A stretch of DNA of 6,624 nucleotides from Ruminococcaceae bacterium UBA7147 (GCA_002491825.1 DKWR01000052.1:6029-12652); one strand, 5' to 3'. Numbered from the stretch's first letter, positions 1 to 5,879 are shown. Translations and numbers: made by a program. The notes: generated by a model not told the origin, from the letters alone.

Positions 1-22
1 GGGACGGCTTCCCAGACGTCCC
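1..22. repeat. Short hairpin repeat, copy A (may be cut by window edge)
   Basis: GGGACG (1-6) and CGTCCC (17-22) form a 6-bp stem. Inside it lie a G/A mismatch, then a C-G and a T-A pair, closing a 4-base loop. Read against the reverse complement of 3382-3403, 19 of 22 positions match. The hairpin lies 26 bp before the leuB ribosome binding site and has no T-run after it, so it does not look like a terminator. The window begins at its first base, so a flanking part may be missing. Confidence 0.6.
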
Positions 23-65
23 ATTCAAATACAACAATAATAATTCTAAAGGAGAAATATACATT

Positions 66-1136
66 ATGGCAGACTATAAAATTACATTGCTCAAGGGCGA
101 CGGCATAGGACCCGAAATTGTAAATCAGGCTGTAAAGGTGCTTGACAGGGCAGGCGAGAAATTCGGCTTTACCGTTGAGTACGACGAGGCACTTCTCGGC
201 GGCTGTGCAATCGACGCAACAGGCGTTCCGCTTCCCGATGAAACCGTTGCAAAGTGCAAGGCTTCCGACAGCGTAATTCTCGGTGCAGTCGGCGGTCCCA
301 AGTGGGATTCACTCCCGGGCAACAACCGTCCCGAGGCAGGACTTCTCGGAATCAGAGGAGCACTCGGACTTTTCGCTAATCTCCGTCCGTCGGTTATCTT
401 CGGACCTTTAAAAAGCGCATCTCCGATTAAGGACGACATCATCGGCGGCAACCTTGACATTATGATTGTACGTGAGCTTACAGGCGGCATCTACTTCGGC
501 GAAAGAGGAAGAAAAGAAGTTGACAGTCAGCCTGCCGCTTGGGATACTGAAATGTACACCGTTGCAGAGGTTGAGAGAATTGCAAGAGTTGCATTTGACC
601 TTGCTATGAAGAGAAACAAAAAGCTCACAAGCGTTGACAAGGCTAACGTGCTCGAGTCCTCACGCCTCTGGAGAGAAACAGTAATCAGGGTTTCAAAGGA
701 CTATCCCGAGGTTGAGCTTAATCATATGTACGTTGATAACTGCGCAATGCAGCTCGTCAGAAATCCACGTCAGTTCGACGTTATCGTTACCTCAAATATC
801 TTCGGCGACATTCTCTCCGATGAGGCTTCAATGATTGCAGGCTCAATCGGTATGCTCGCCTCTGCAAGCCTTTCAGGCGGCAAGCTCGGACTTTACGAGC
901 CTATTCACGGCTCTGCACCCGACATTGCAGGTCAGGGAATTGCAAATCCGCTTGCAACAATTCTTTCGGTTGCTATGATGCTCCGCTACTCGCTCGACAG
1001 ACCGCAGGCGGCTGACGCAATTGAAAACGCTGTTGCAAAGGTGCTTGAAACACACCGCACTCCCGATATTTACGAAGAGGGAATGACTAAAGTCGGCTGC
1101 GAGGAAATGGGCGACCTCGTCTGCAAAATGCTTTAA
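66..1136 (+). CDS. leuB: 3-isopropylmalate dehydrogenase (LeuB)
   Basis: This cytosolic enzyme catalyses the third step of leucine biosynthesis. It oxidises and decarboxylates (2R,3S)-3-isopropylmalate to 2-oxoisocaproate using NAD+ and Mg2+/Mn2+. The 356-aa length is normal for the family. Visible motifs are the N-terminal LLKGDGIGPEIV (8-19), ALGLFANLRP (99-108), VRELTGGIYFGERG (135-148), DKANVLE (191-197), YVDNCAMQLV (222-231), the metal-site GDILSDEAS (247-255) and the NAD-binding EPIHGSAPDIAGQGIANP (278-295). Expected catalytic residues are all present: R97, R107, R136, Y143, K192, D224, D248 and D252. The GIRGALGLFANLRP context favours LeuB over isocitrate or tartrate dehydrogenase. The start is supported by AAGGAG (49-54), though its 11-bp gap is slightly long. 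leuA/C/D are not in the window and may lie upstream. The next gene follows after 12 bp. Confidence 0.97.
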   Translation: MADYKITLLKGDGIGPEIVNQAVKVLDRAGEKFGFTVEYDEALLGGCAIDATGVPLPDETVAKCKASDSVILGAVGGPKWDSLPGNNRPEAGLLGIRGALGLFANLRPSVIFGPLKSASPIKDDIIGGNLDIMIVRELTGGIYFGERGRKEVDSQPAAWDTEMYTVAEVERIARVAFDLAMKRNKKLTSVDKANVLESSRLWRETVIRVSKDYPEVELNHMYVDNCAMQLVRNPRQFDVIVTSNIFGDILSDEASMIAGSIGMLASASLSGGKLGLYEPIHGSAPDIAGQGIANPLATILSVAMMLRYSLDRPQAADAIENAVAKVLETHRTPDIYEEGMTKVGCEEMGDLVCKML

Positions 1137-1148
1137 TCGGGTGATATA

Positions 1149-1901
1149 ATGCAGTATTTTGATATGCATTCACACATTCTGCCGAATTTTGACGACGGTG
1201 CAAGGACGGTTGACGACAGCCTTGAGTTGCTCGACTGCCTGAAAAAGCAGAATGTTTCAAATGTCTGCTTTACTCCGCATTTCTATACAAATGAAATGAG
1301 CGTCGAGAGTTTTATTGAAAAACGCAGAGCAGCCTATGAGGAGTTTTTGCCGTATAAGCCGGTTAATATGAATATTGTCCTCGGCGCAGAGGTTTATGTC
1401 ACGAAATTCCTTTTCGGCAGTGACGATTTGTCGGGCTTAACCTATGGAAAATCACGCTATATCCTGACCGAGTTCAGCTATAGCTCGTCGTTTTCAAACA
1501 AGACTCTGCAACAGCTTAATATGCTGATTGAGAATCACAGATTGATTCCGGTGCTTCCTCACGTTGAGCGTTATGATGTGTTGATGAGCGACAGGGAAGC
1601 TTTGCAGGAATTGAGGGATATGGGCGTAATAATCCAGACGAACATCGGTAACTACACAAAGAAAGCCTCAATCTTCAAGCGCAGAAAGCTGTTAAAGCTG
1701 ATAGGCGAGGGTATGATTGATATTCTCGGAAGCGACGCACATTCAATGACGCACAATACTCCTGAAGTGTATTCACAGGCGGTTGATATGATTGCCGATA
1801 AGTGCGGTGCAAGAACAGTAAGAAAAATGATGCAGAACGCAGAAACAATTTTCACCGCCGCACTCGGTGAACAATTTAGCGGAGAAGATACGGACGAATA
1901 A
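1149..1901 (+). CDS. PHP-family tyrosine-protein phosphatase, CpsB/YwqE type
   Basis: This 250-aa protein resembles the manganese-dependent PHP phosphatases CpsB (Streptococcus) and YwqE (Bacillus), which dephosphorylate bacterial tyrosine kinases controlling capsule or exopolysaccharide synthesis. The likely metal-binding motifs are all visible: DMHSHILPNFDDG (5-17; H7, H9), TPHF (42-45; H44), GAEVYV (79-84; E81), ILTEFS (105-110; E108), LPHVERY (136-142; H138, R141) and LGSDAHS (193-199; D196, H198). The HILPxxDDG and PHVERY motifs separate it from histidinol-phosphate PHP phosphatases, although a different small phosphoester substrate cannot be excluded. There is no signal peptide or membrane segment, so it is cytosolic. 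It starts 12 bp after leuB with a modest GGGTG site (1139-1143), indicating co-transcription. No tyrosine kinase or polysaccharide gene is in view, so its partner is unknown. Confidence 0.85.
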   Translation: MQYFDMHSHILPNFDDGARTVDDSLELLDCLKKQNVSNVCFTPHFYTNEMSVESFIEKRRAAYEEFLPYKPVNMNIVLGAEVYVTKFLFGSDDLSGLTYGKSRYILTEFSYSSSFSNKTLQQLNMLIENHRLIPVLPHVERYDVLMSDREALQELRDMGVIIQTNIGNYTKKASIFKRRKLLKLIGEGMIDILGSDAHSMTHNTPEVYSQAVDMIADKCGARTVRKMMQNAETIFTAALGEQFSGEDTDE

Positions 1902-1926
1902 AAATAAATACATTATAAGTATAACA

Positions 1927-1970
1927 AAAACCGCATTAACAGAGTAGAATCTGGTTAATGCGGTTTTACT
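1927..1970 (+). terminator. Intrinsic terminator of the leuB-phosphatase unit, probably bidirectional
   Basis: AAAACCGCATTAAC (1927-1940) pairs perfectly with GTTAATGCGGTTTT (1954-1967), a 14-bp arm with a 13-nt loop. The plus-strand transcript ends in a U-run (GGUUUUACUU). On the other strand the hairpin is followed by TTTTTGTTAT, so it can also stop transcription entering from the right. Confidence 0.88.
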
Positions 1971-2006
1971 TGTGTAAATAGTTTAAGAAAAAATAAACGC
2001 TGAACG

Positions 2007-2046
2007 AAAAAAAGAAGAGTGCCCCGATTTGACATTAGGGGCACTC
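2007..2046 (-). terminator. Intrinsic terminator of tRNA-Thr
   Basis: On the minus strand GAGTGCCCC (from 2046-2038) pairs with GGGGCACTC (2025-2017). This is a perfect 9-bp GC-rich stem with a 12-nt loop, followed by TTCTTTTTTT. It begins 3 bp after the tRNA CCA end, so the transcript should contain the tRNA alone. Confidence 0.9.
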
Positions 2047-2049
2047 GAC

Positions 2050-2125
2050 TGGAGCTGAAGAAGGGACTTGAACCCTCGACCTACTGATTACGAATCAGTT
2101 GCGCTACCAACTGCGCTACTCCAGC
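2050..2125 (-). tRNA. tRNA-Thr, anticodon CGU (reads ACG)
   Basis: The 76-nt gene folds as a complete cloverleaf. The acceptor stem pairs GCTGGAG with CTTCAGC, with one G-U. The D-arm closes on GCGC/GCGC around AGTTGGTA. The anticodon stem ACTGA/TCAGT carries the loop TTCGTAA, with the CGT anticodon at 2090-2092. The T-arm is GAGGG/CCCTT with loop TTCAAGT. The discriminator base is T and the CCA end is encoded (2052-2050). Anticodon CGU reads the threonine codon ACG. The gene stands alone with its own promoter and terminator, opposite in direction to its neighbours. Confidence 0.97.
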
Positions 2126-2152
2126 AAACATATTTTAAATCACACAAATAGT

Positions 2153-2181
2153 ATTATATAATATATTTCAAAAATTTTCAA
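2153..2181 (-). promoter_or_regulatory. Promoter of tRNA-Thr
   Basis: On the minus strand TTGAAA (2181-2176) and a perfect TATAAT (2158-2153) are separated by exactly 17 bp. The predicted start near 2146 is about 20 nt before the mature tRNA 5' end, a typical distance. The spacer and flanks are very AT-rich, as expected for a strong stable-RNA promoter. Confidence 0.8.
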
Positions 2182-2201
2182 TACCTTTTATTCAATATTT
2201 T

Positions 2202-2233
2202 TTGACAGCGTGAAAATCATATTCACATAAAAT
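2202..2233 (+). promoter_or_regulatory. Possible promoter with embedded operator-like palindrome
   Basis: A perfect TTGACA (2202-2207) is followed by CATAAA 18 bp later (2226-2231), or by TAAAAT 20 bp later (2228-2233). Between them lies the near-perfect 17-bp palindrome GTGAAAATCATATTCAC (2210-2226), where 7 of 8 arm positions are complementary. A related GTGAATAATCATA occurs at 2282-2294. This layout would suit a repressor site controlling the downstream helix-turn-helix gene, but the -10 match is weak and the regulator is a guess. Confidence 0.35.
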
Positions 2234-2324
2234 TTGCTTAATCGGGTATTTTAAAATGTGAAAGCGATAGAAAAAAACTTTGTGAATAATCATAACATTT
2301 GTAGAAAATGCGAAAAGAATGTAC

Positions 2325-2330
2325 TATAAT
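2325..2330 (+). promoter_or_regulatory. Candidate -10 box close to the helix-turn-helix gene
   Basis: A perfect TATAAT lies 42 bp before the chosen start codon. No good -35 is visible: TTGTAG at 2299-2304 gives a 20-bp spacer. If this box is used, the in-frame ATG at 2319 lies upstream of the transcription start and cannot be the initiator. Confidence 0.35.
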
Positions 2331-2372
2331 GTAAAAAGGGCATTGCCTCAATTTATAATAGGACGTGAAAAT

Positions 2373-2759
2373 ATGCCGAAAAGGAAATGCAGTAATGTAA
2401 ATCAATCCTTTGGTAAGAATCTTGTTAAATATAGAAAGCTCAGCGGTTTTACTCAGCAGCAGGTTGCCGATATTCTCAACCTCAACCGCACCACGTACAC
2501 AAAGTATGAAACGGGTGTTTCCGAGCCGAGCTTTGAAATTCTCAAGAAAATTGTCGCTATCTACGGAGTTGATGTCAATGCAATTCTGGGACAGGAGAAT
2601 TTCGAGAAAAATCTTCACGACTTTGTTATGCCGATGTACAACCTGACAAACGAAGAACGTGAGTTAATCGGAATTTACCGTATGCTTTCAAAAGAAGAAA
2701 AGCAGGAGCTTATGGATAAGGCAAGGGAAATCAAAACTATAAAAAATAATACTTTTTAA
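2373..2759 (+). CDS. XRE-family helix-turn-helix transcriptional regulator
   Basis: This predicted 128-aa cytosolic DNA-binding protein has a Cro/CI-type HTH domain at about residues 13-72. FGKNLVKYRKLSGFTQQQVADIL covers the first two helices, NRTTYTKYETG (38-48) is the recognition-helix region, and SFEILKKIVAIYGVDVNAIL (53-72) closes the domain. The rest (90-122) is charged and helical (LTNEERELIGIYRMLSKEEK) and may form a dimerisation segment. It carries no peptidase or ligand-binding domain. I chose ATG 2373 because AGGA (2360-2363) lies 9 bp before it. An earlier in-frame ATG at 2319 lacks a ribosome site and precedes a TATAAT box, and the 18 extra residues it adds do not look conserved. 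The gene ends 11 bp before the rpsO -35 box with no clear GC-rich terminator. Its target is unknown; autoregulation is plausible. Confidence 0.88.
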   Translation: MPKRKCSNVNQSFGKNLVKYRKLSGFTQQQVADILNLNRTTYTKYETGVSEPSFEILKKIVAIYGVDVNAILGQENFEKNLHDFVMPMYNLTNEERELIGIYRMLSKEEKQELMDKAREIKTIKNNTF

Positions 2760-2785
2760 CTTAAAAACACTTTACATTTTAAGTT
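2758..2785. repeat. Inverted repeat straddling the rpsO -35 box
   Basis: AACTTAAAA (2758-2766) and TTTTAAGTT (2777-2785) are perfectly complementary 9-bp arms around a 10-nt centre that contains the -35 TTTACA. It begins within the stop codon of the helix-turn-helix gene. It could be a weak AT-rich terminator (TTTTATG follows) or an operator. Each 9-bp arm holds only one G-C pair, so chance is also possible. Confidence 0.4.
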
Positions 2786-2799
2786 TTATGTGCTACAAT
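2771..2799 (+). promoter_or_regulatory. Promoter of rpsO
   Basis: TTTACA (2771-2776) and TACAAT (2794-2799) are spaced by exactly 17 bp. The -10 is preceded by TG plus one base (TGC TACAAT), an extended -10. The predicted start near 2806 gives a leader of about 113 nt. Confidence 0.8.
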
Positions 2800-2805
2800 G
2801 TAACA

Positions 2806-2918
2806 GTTGACCCATACCTCGGAGCAGGGGTTAAGCCGCAGTGCGGAGTTTCACAGCCCTGTCCTGAGATATTGCCTTACGGCTTTGGGCTTCAAATATT
2901 TTAAAAGGTGGAATAAAA
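2806..2918 (+). promoter_or_regulatory. Structured rpsO 5' leader, possible S15-binding autoregulatory RNA
   Basis: A long helix forms from CTC-GGA-(G)-CAGGG (2818-2829) with CCCTG-TCC-(T)-GAG (2857-2868), interrupted by two single-base bulges. It encloses the hairpin CCGC-AGT-GCGG (2836-2846). A small hairpin GCC-TTAC-GGC follows (2874-2883). AAGCCG (2833-2838) is also perfectly complementary to CGGCTT (2880-2885), which would disrupt both small hairpins. The ribosome site AAGGTGG is at 2905-2911. S15 is known to repress its own mRNA through structured leaders in several bacteria, and this position and complexity fit that. I cannot assign it to a known S15-leader class from sequence alone. 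Confidence 0.6.
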
Positions 2919-3182
2919 ATGTTAAAAGAAGAAAAGCAGGCTATTATGGCTGAATACGCTACCCACGAGGGCGACACAGGTTCTCCCGAGGTTCAGATTG
3001 CTCTTCTCACAAAGAGAATCAACGACCTCACAGAGCACCTCAAGGTTCACAAGAAGGATCACCACAGCAGACGCGGTCTTCTCAAGATGGTTGGTCAGAG
3101 AAGAAGCCTTCTCGCTTACCTCACAAAGGTAGACATTGAAAGATACCGTTCTATCATCGCAAGACTCGGTATCCGTAAGTAA
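2919..3182 (+). CDS. rpsO: Small ribosomal subunit protein S15
   Basis: S15 (uS15) binds the 16S rRNA central-domain three-way junction early in 30S assembly. The protein is 87 aa, against a usual length of about 88-89. Characteristic sequence is present throughout: EYATHEGDTGSPEVQIALLT (12-31), KRINDLTEHLKVHKKDHHSR (32-51), RGLLKMVGQRRSLLAYL (52-68) and the C-terminal IERYRSIIARLGIRK. The conserved HxxDHHSRRGL-type RNA-binding region is intact as HKKDHHSRRGL. The start is fixed by AAGGTGG 7 bp upstream. It lies ahead of pnp, a conserved bacterial pairing, but here 405 bp apart. Feedback control through the leader is likely. Confidence 0.98.
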   Translation: MLKEEKQAIMAEYATHEGDTGSPEVQIALLTKRINDLTEHLKVHKKDHHSRRGLLKMVGQRRSLLAYLTKVDIERYRSIIARLGIRK

Positions 3183-3194
3183 TTTTAAATTCAC

Positions 3195-3216
3195 AGGGCA
3201 AGCGCAAGCTTGCCCT
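3195..3216 (+). other. Stable hairpin with GNRA tetraloop after rpsO, no T-run
   Basis: AGGGCAAGC (3195-3203) and GCTTGCCCT (3208-3216) form a perfect 9-bp stem closed by GCAA, a GNRA tetraloop. It lies 12 bp after the rpsO stop. The following bases (AAATTCGGTTTATT) are not a convincing U-run. It therefore looks more like a 3'-end stabiliser, a processing site or a leaky terminator, allowing some read-through into pnp. Confidence 0.7.
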
Positions 3217-3381
3217 AAATTCGGTTTATTGCGGGATTTTTATTTGCTGTCTTTTAGCGGTAAAACGAGTTAATAATTAACAATTAAAAATTAACAATTA
3301 ATAATTTTAGTCGAGCGGACAGGTAGAAATATTTCAAAGGTTTATTGCCCGAATTTTGAATTGATATATAGGTAACGTTTC

Positions 3382-3403
3382 GGGACGTGTAGGAACCCGT
3401 CCC
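3382..3403. repeat. Short hairpin repeat, copy B (tip of the foldback element)
   Basis: GGGACG (3382-3387) and CGTCCC (3398-3403) form a stem with a 10-nt interior. Reverse-complemented, the segment matches 1-22 at 19 of 22 positions. Two of the three differences are the two partners of one inner base pair (G-C here, C-G at 1-22), so pairing is kept. Confidence 0.65.
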
Positions 3404-3459
3404 CTACGACATTAAAGGAAACGTCACTGATATATCTACAAAAATTCGGAAATCTGCGT

Positions 3460-3474
3460 GTCGAGGCACTCGAC
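3460..3474. repeat. Small hairpin, part of a sequence repeated at the window end
   Basis: GTCGAG-GCA-CTCGAC is a perfect 6-bp hairpin inside the right half of the foldback element. The reverse complement of 3452-3474 matches 6569-6591 at 20 of 23 positions. Confidence 0.55.
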
Positions 3475-3587
3475 CAACCTTTAATTGTTAATTGTACATT
3501 GTAAATTGTTAAATGGTTTTATTGCTAAATCGGCGTAAAATCCCGCTTGAATATACAGAAGTTTAAAGCTTCGGAAAGGATTTTACA

Positions 3588-5807
3588 ATGAATAAATTAA
3601 TGAATTTTGACAAGTACAGAGTATTTGAAACAGAGTTTGCAGGCAGAACCTTAAAGGTTGAAACAGGAAAGATGACACAGCTTGCAAACGGTGCGTGTCT
3701 TGTGCACTACGGCGACACAACCGTTCACGTTGCTGTTACCGCTTCTCCAAAGCCCAGAGAGGGAGTTGACTTTTTCCCGCTCTCCGTTGACTATGAGGAG
3801 AAGATGTACTCCGTAGGCAAAATCCCCGGCTCTTATCTTAAGAGAGAGGGCAGACCTTCCGAGAAGGCTATCCTTACAAGCCGTGTGATTGACCGTCCGA
3901 TTCGTCCTCTTTTTGACAAGAGTATGCGCAACGACGTTTCAATCGTCTGCACGGTTATGAGCGTTGACCCCGATTGTCAGCCTGAAATCGTGGCTATGAT
4001 TGGTGCGTCAATCGCAATTTCAATTTCAGACGTTCCGTGGAACGGTCCTATCTCGGGCTGTTCGGTTGGTATGATTGACGGCGAGTTCATCATTAACCCC
4101 ACAGAGGAGCAGAGAAAACTCTCAAAAATGGCTACTACAGTAGCTTCAACAAGCTCCAGAATCGCTATGATTGAGGCAGGCGCAGACTGCGTTTCCGACG
4201 AGGAAATGTACAACGCTATTATGGCAGGTCACGAGGCTAACCAGCCGATTATCGAGTTTATCGAGAAGATTAAGGCTGAAATCGGCAAGCCGAAGTTTGA
4301 GTTTGCAAGTCTTGAGCCTGACCACGATATGTTCGAGGCAATCAAGGCGTTTGCCGAGGAGGACGTAAAGCTTGCTCTTGACACCGACGACAAGACTGTT
4401 CGTGACGAAAGATTAAAGCCAATCTACGAAAAGGTGCACGAGAAGTTTGACGAAATCTATCCCGAAAGCGAAGCACTTATTGACGAGTGCCTTTACAAGA
4501 CGCAGAAGTTTATTGTCCGCCGTTGGTTACTCGACGAGCAGAAGCGTGTTGACGGCAGAGGAATGGACGACATTCGTCCTCTCGCTTCGGAAGTAAACGT
4601 AATCCCCAGAGTTCACGGCTCGGGTATGTTTACAAGAGGTCAGACACAGGTTCTCACAATTGCAACACTCGGCCCCGTATCGGACAAGCAGTTGCTTGAC
4701 GGCATTGACGGCGAAACCGAGAAGAGATATATTCACCACTACAATTTCCCGAGCTATTCGGTAGGCGAAACAAAGCCAAGCCGTGGTCCCGGCAGACGTG
4801 AAATCGGTCACGGTGCTCTTGCAGAACGTGCGCTCGTTCCCGTAATTCCGTCCGTTGAGGAATTCCCCTATGCGTTAAGACTTGTTTCCGAGGTTCTCTC
4901 GTCAAACGGCTCAACCTCACAGGGTTCAATCTGCGGTTCAACACTTGCTCTTATGGATGCAGGCGTTCCGATTAAGGAGCCTGTTGCAGGTATTTCCTGC
5001 GGTCTTATCACAGAGGGCGAGCGTTGGATGACAATGGTTGACATTCAGGGACTCGAGGACTTCTTCGGCGATATGGACTTCAAGGTTGCAGGTACTCACA
5101 CAGGCATCACAGCAATCCAGATGGACTTGAAAATCAGCGGTCTTACACCCGAAATGGTTAAGGAAGCACTTGAAAAGACTCACAAGGCGCGTCTGTTTAT
5201 CCTCGACGAGGTTATGCTCAAGGCTATTGCTGAACCCAGAGCCGAGCTTTCTCCGTACGCTCCCAAGATGTTCACAACAACAATTCCTGCCGAGAAAATC
5301 AGCGAGGTTATCGGTAAGAGCGGTAAGGTTATCAAGGAAATTCAGGCTGAATGCGATGTTAAGGTTGACATCGAAGAGGACGGCGAGCACGGTCAGGTAT
5401 TCGTATCAGGTCTTGACAGCGACAAGTGCAAGCGTGCAATTGAGATTATCAACACAATCGCAGTTGATCCCGAGCCGGGCGCAATGTATCTCGGCAAGGT
5501 TACACGCATTATGGATTTCGGCGCATTTGTTGAGATTGCTCCGGGCAAGGAAGGACTTGTTCACGTTTCACAGCTCGACGTTAAACGCACAGAGAACGTA
5601 ACCGACGTTGTAAACGTAGGTGACATTATTCGTGTAAAGGTTATGGAGATTGACGACAAGGGCAGACTCAACCTTTCACGCCGTCAGGTTCTCATTGACG
5701 TTGACGGACTTACCCCCGAAAACGACCCCGAGGGCGACAGAGGCTCACGCCCCCGCAGACCTCACGGCAACGACCGCAGAGGCGGCTTTAACCGTAACAA
5801 AAGATAA
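3588..5807 (+). CDS. pnp: Polynucleotide phosphorylase (PNPase)
   Basis: PNPase degrades RNA 3' to 5' by phosphorolysis, releasing nucleoside diphosphates, and works as a trimer in RNA turnover. At 739 aa it is complete and slightly longer than B. subtilis PNPase. Domains in order: first RNase PH core (about 14-150), linker helical domain (about 240-315), catalytic second RNase PH core (about 320-550), KH (about 563-622) and S1 (about 632-700). Active-site motifs are FTRGQTQ (348-354), GPGRREIGHG (400-409), SSNGSTSQGSICG (438-450) and GDMDFK (494-499); D491, D497 and K499 match E. coli D486, D492 and K494. The KH loop reads GKSG (576-579). The S1 core is YLGKVTRIMDFGAFVEI (634-650). A basic Arg/Gly/Asn-rich tail (717-739) may help bind RNA. 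ATG 3588 is preferred because AAAGGA (3575-3580) is 7 bp upstream; ATG 3600 is less well placed. It is probably co-transcribed with rpsO. Confidence 0.98.
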   Translation: MNKLMNFDKYRVFETEFAGRTLKVETGKMTQLANGACLVHYGDTTVHVAVTASPKPREGVDFFPLSVDYEEKMYSVGKIPGSYLKREGRPSEKAILTSRVIDRPIRPLFDKSMRNDVSIVCTVMSVDPDCQPEIVAMIGASIAISISDVPWNGPISGCSVGMIDGEFIINPTEEQRKLSKMATTVASTSSRIAMIEAGADCVSDEEMYNAIMAGHEANQPIIEFIEKIKAEIGKPKFEFASLEPDHDMFEAIKAFAEEDVKLALDTDDKTVRDERLKPIYEKVHEKFDEIYPESEALIDECLYKTQKFIVRRWLLDEQKRVDGRGMDDIRPLASEVNVIPRVHGSGMFTRGQTQVLTIATLGPVSDKQLLDGIDGETEKRYIHHYNFPSYSVGETKPSRGPGRREIGHGALAERALVPVIPSVEEFPYALRLVSEVLSSNGSTSQGSICGSTLALMDAGVPIKEPVAGISCGLITEGERWMTMVDIQGLEDFFGDMDFKVAGTHTGITAIQMDLKISGLTPEMVKEALEKTHKARLFILDEVMLKAIAEPRAELSPYAPKMFTTTIPAEKISEVIGKSGKVIKEIQAECDVKVDIEEDGEHGQVFVSGLDSDKCKRAIEIINTIAVDPEPGAMYLGKVTRIMDFGAFVEIAPGKEGLVHVSQLDVKRTENVTDVVNVGDIIRVKVMEIDDKGRLNLSRRQVLIDVDGLTPENDPEGDRGSRPRRPHGNDRRGGFNRNKR

Positions 5808-5830
5808 TAGAAAATTGATTAAAAATTACG

Positions 5831-5872
5831 CAGGCGTTCAGTCACTACTGATTGAACGCCTGTTATTTTTTA
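5831..5872 (+). terminator. Intrinsic terminator of pnp
   Basis: CAGGCGTTCA (5831-5840) pairs perfectly with TGAACGCCTG (5853-5862), a 10-bp stem with a 12-nt loop, followed by TTATTTTTTAT. It begins 23 bp after the pnp stop codon and closes the rpsO-pnp transcript. Confidence 0.92.
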
Positions 5873-5879
5873 TAAAATA

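Larger units (their letters stand above)
3231..3546. repeat. 316-bp foldback element between rpsO and pnp
   Basis: The two halves are complementary in nested order, which predicts one long imperfect hairpin. Paired blocks from outside in are: GCGGGATTTT 3231-3240 with 3537-3546; TTTAGC and TAAAAC 3253-3266 with 3516-3529 (two mismatches between); TTAACAATTAA 3291-3301 with 3481-3491; GTCGAG 3310-3315 with 3469-3474; CCGAATTTT 3349-3357 with 3441-3449; GATATA 3363-3368 with 3431-3436; ACGTTT 3375-3380 with 3419-3424. The tip is the small hairpin at 3382-3403. No ORF of useful size lies inside. It resembles a non-coding miniature element, but no flanking target duplication was found. It fills almost all of the rpsO-pnp spacer; the remaining 41 bp hold the pnp ribosome site. 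No convincing separate pnp promoter was found. Confidence 0.75.

Noticed and set aside
2038..2048. GGCACTCGAC next to the tRNA terminator, identical to 3465-3474, as another repeat copy
   Set aside because: The shared stretch is only 10 bases and does not extend on either side. Here most of it is explained by the terminator stem, so chance is likely.
2319..2372. N-terminal extension of the HTH protein from ATG 2319 (18 more residues)
   Set aside because: There is no ribosome site before 2319, and a TATAAT box lies just inside it. ATG 2373 has AGGA at a good distance, and the extension adds nothing to the HTH fold.
2238..2618. Minus-strand open frame of 126 codons over the HTH gene
   Set aside because: It is antisense to a clearly recognisable regulator, has no ribosome site or homology-like motifs, and runs through the promoter region.
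3271..3308. CRISPR-like or tandem-repeat reading of the TTAACAATTAA motifs
   Set aside because: Only two close copies of an 11-bp AT-rich motif occur, with no spacers of constant length. They are better explained as arms of the foldback.
3499..3557. A separate pnp promoter in the right arm of the foldback element
   Set aside because: Several TTG and TA-rich hexamers exist, but no pair has both acceptable matches and a 16-18 bp spacer.
4527..5390. Long minus-strand open frames opposite pnp (94, 96 and 150 codons)
   Set aside because: They lie wholly inside pnp, overlap each other, lack ribosome sites and read as cysteine- or arginine-rich low-quality protein. They are antisense shadows.
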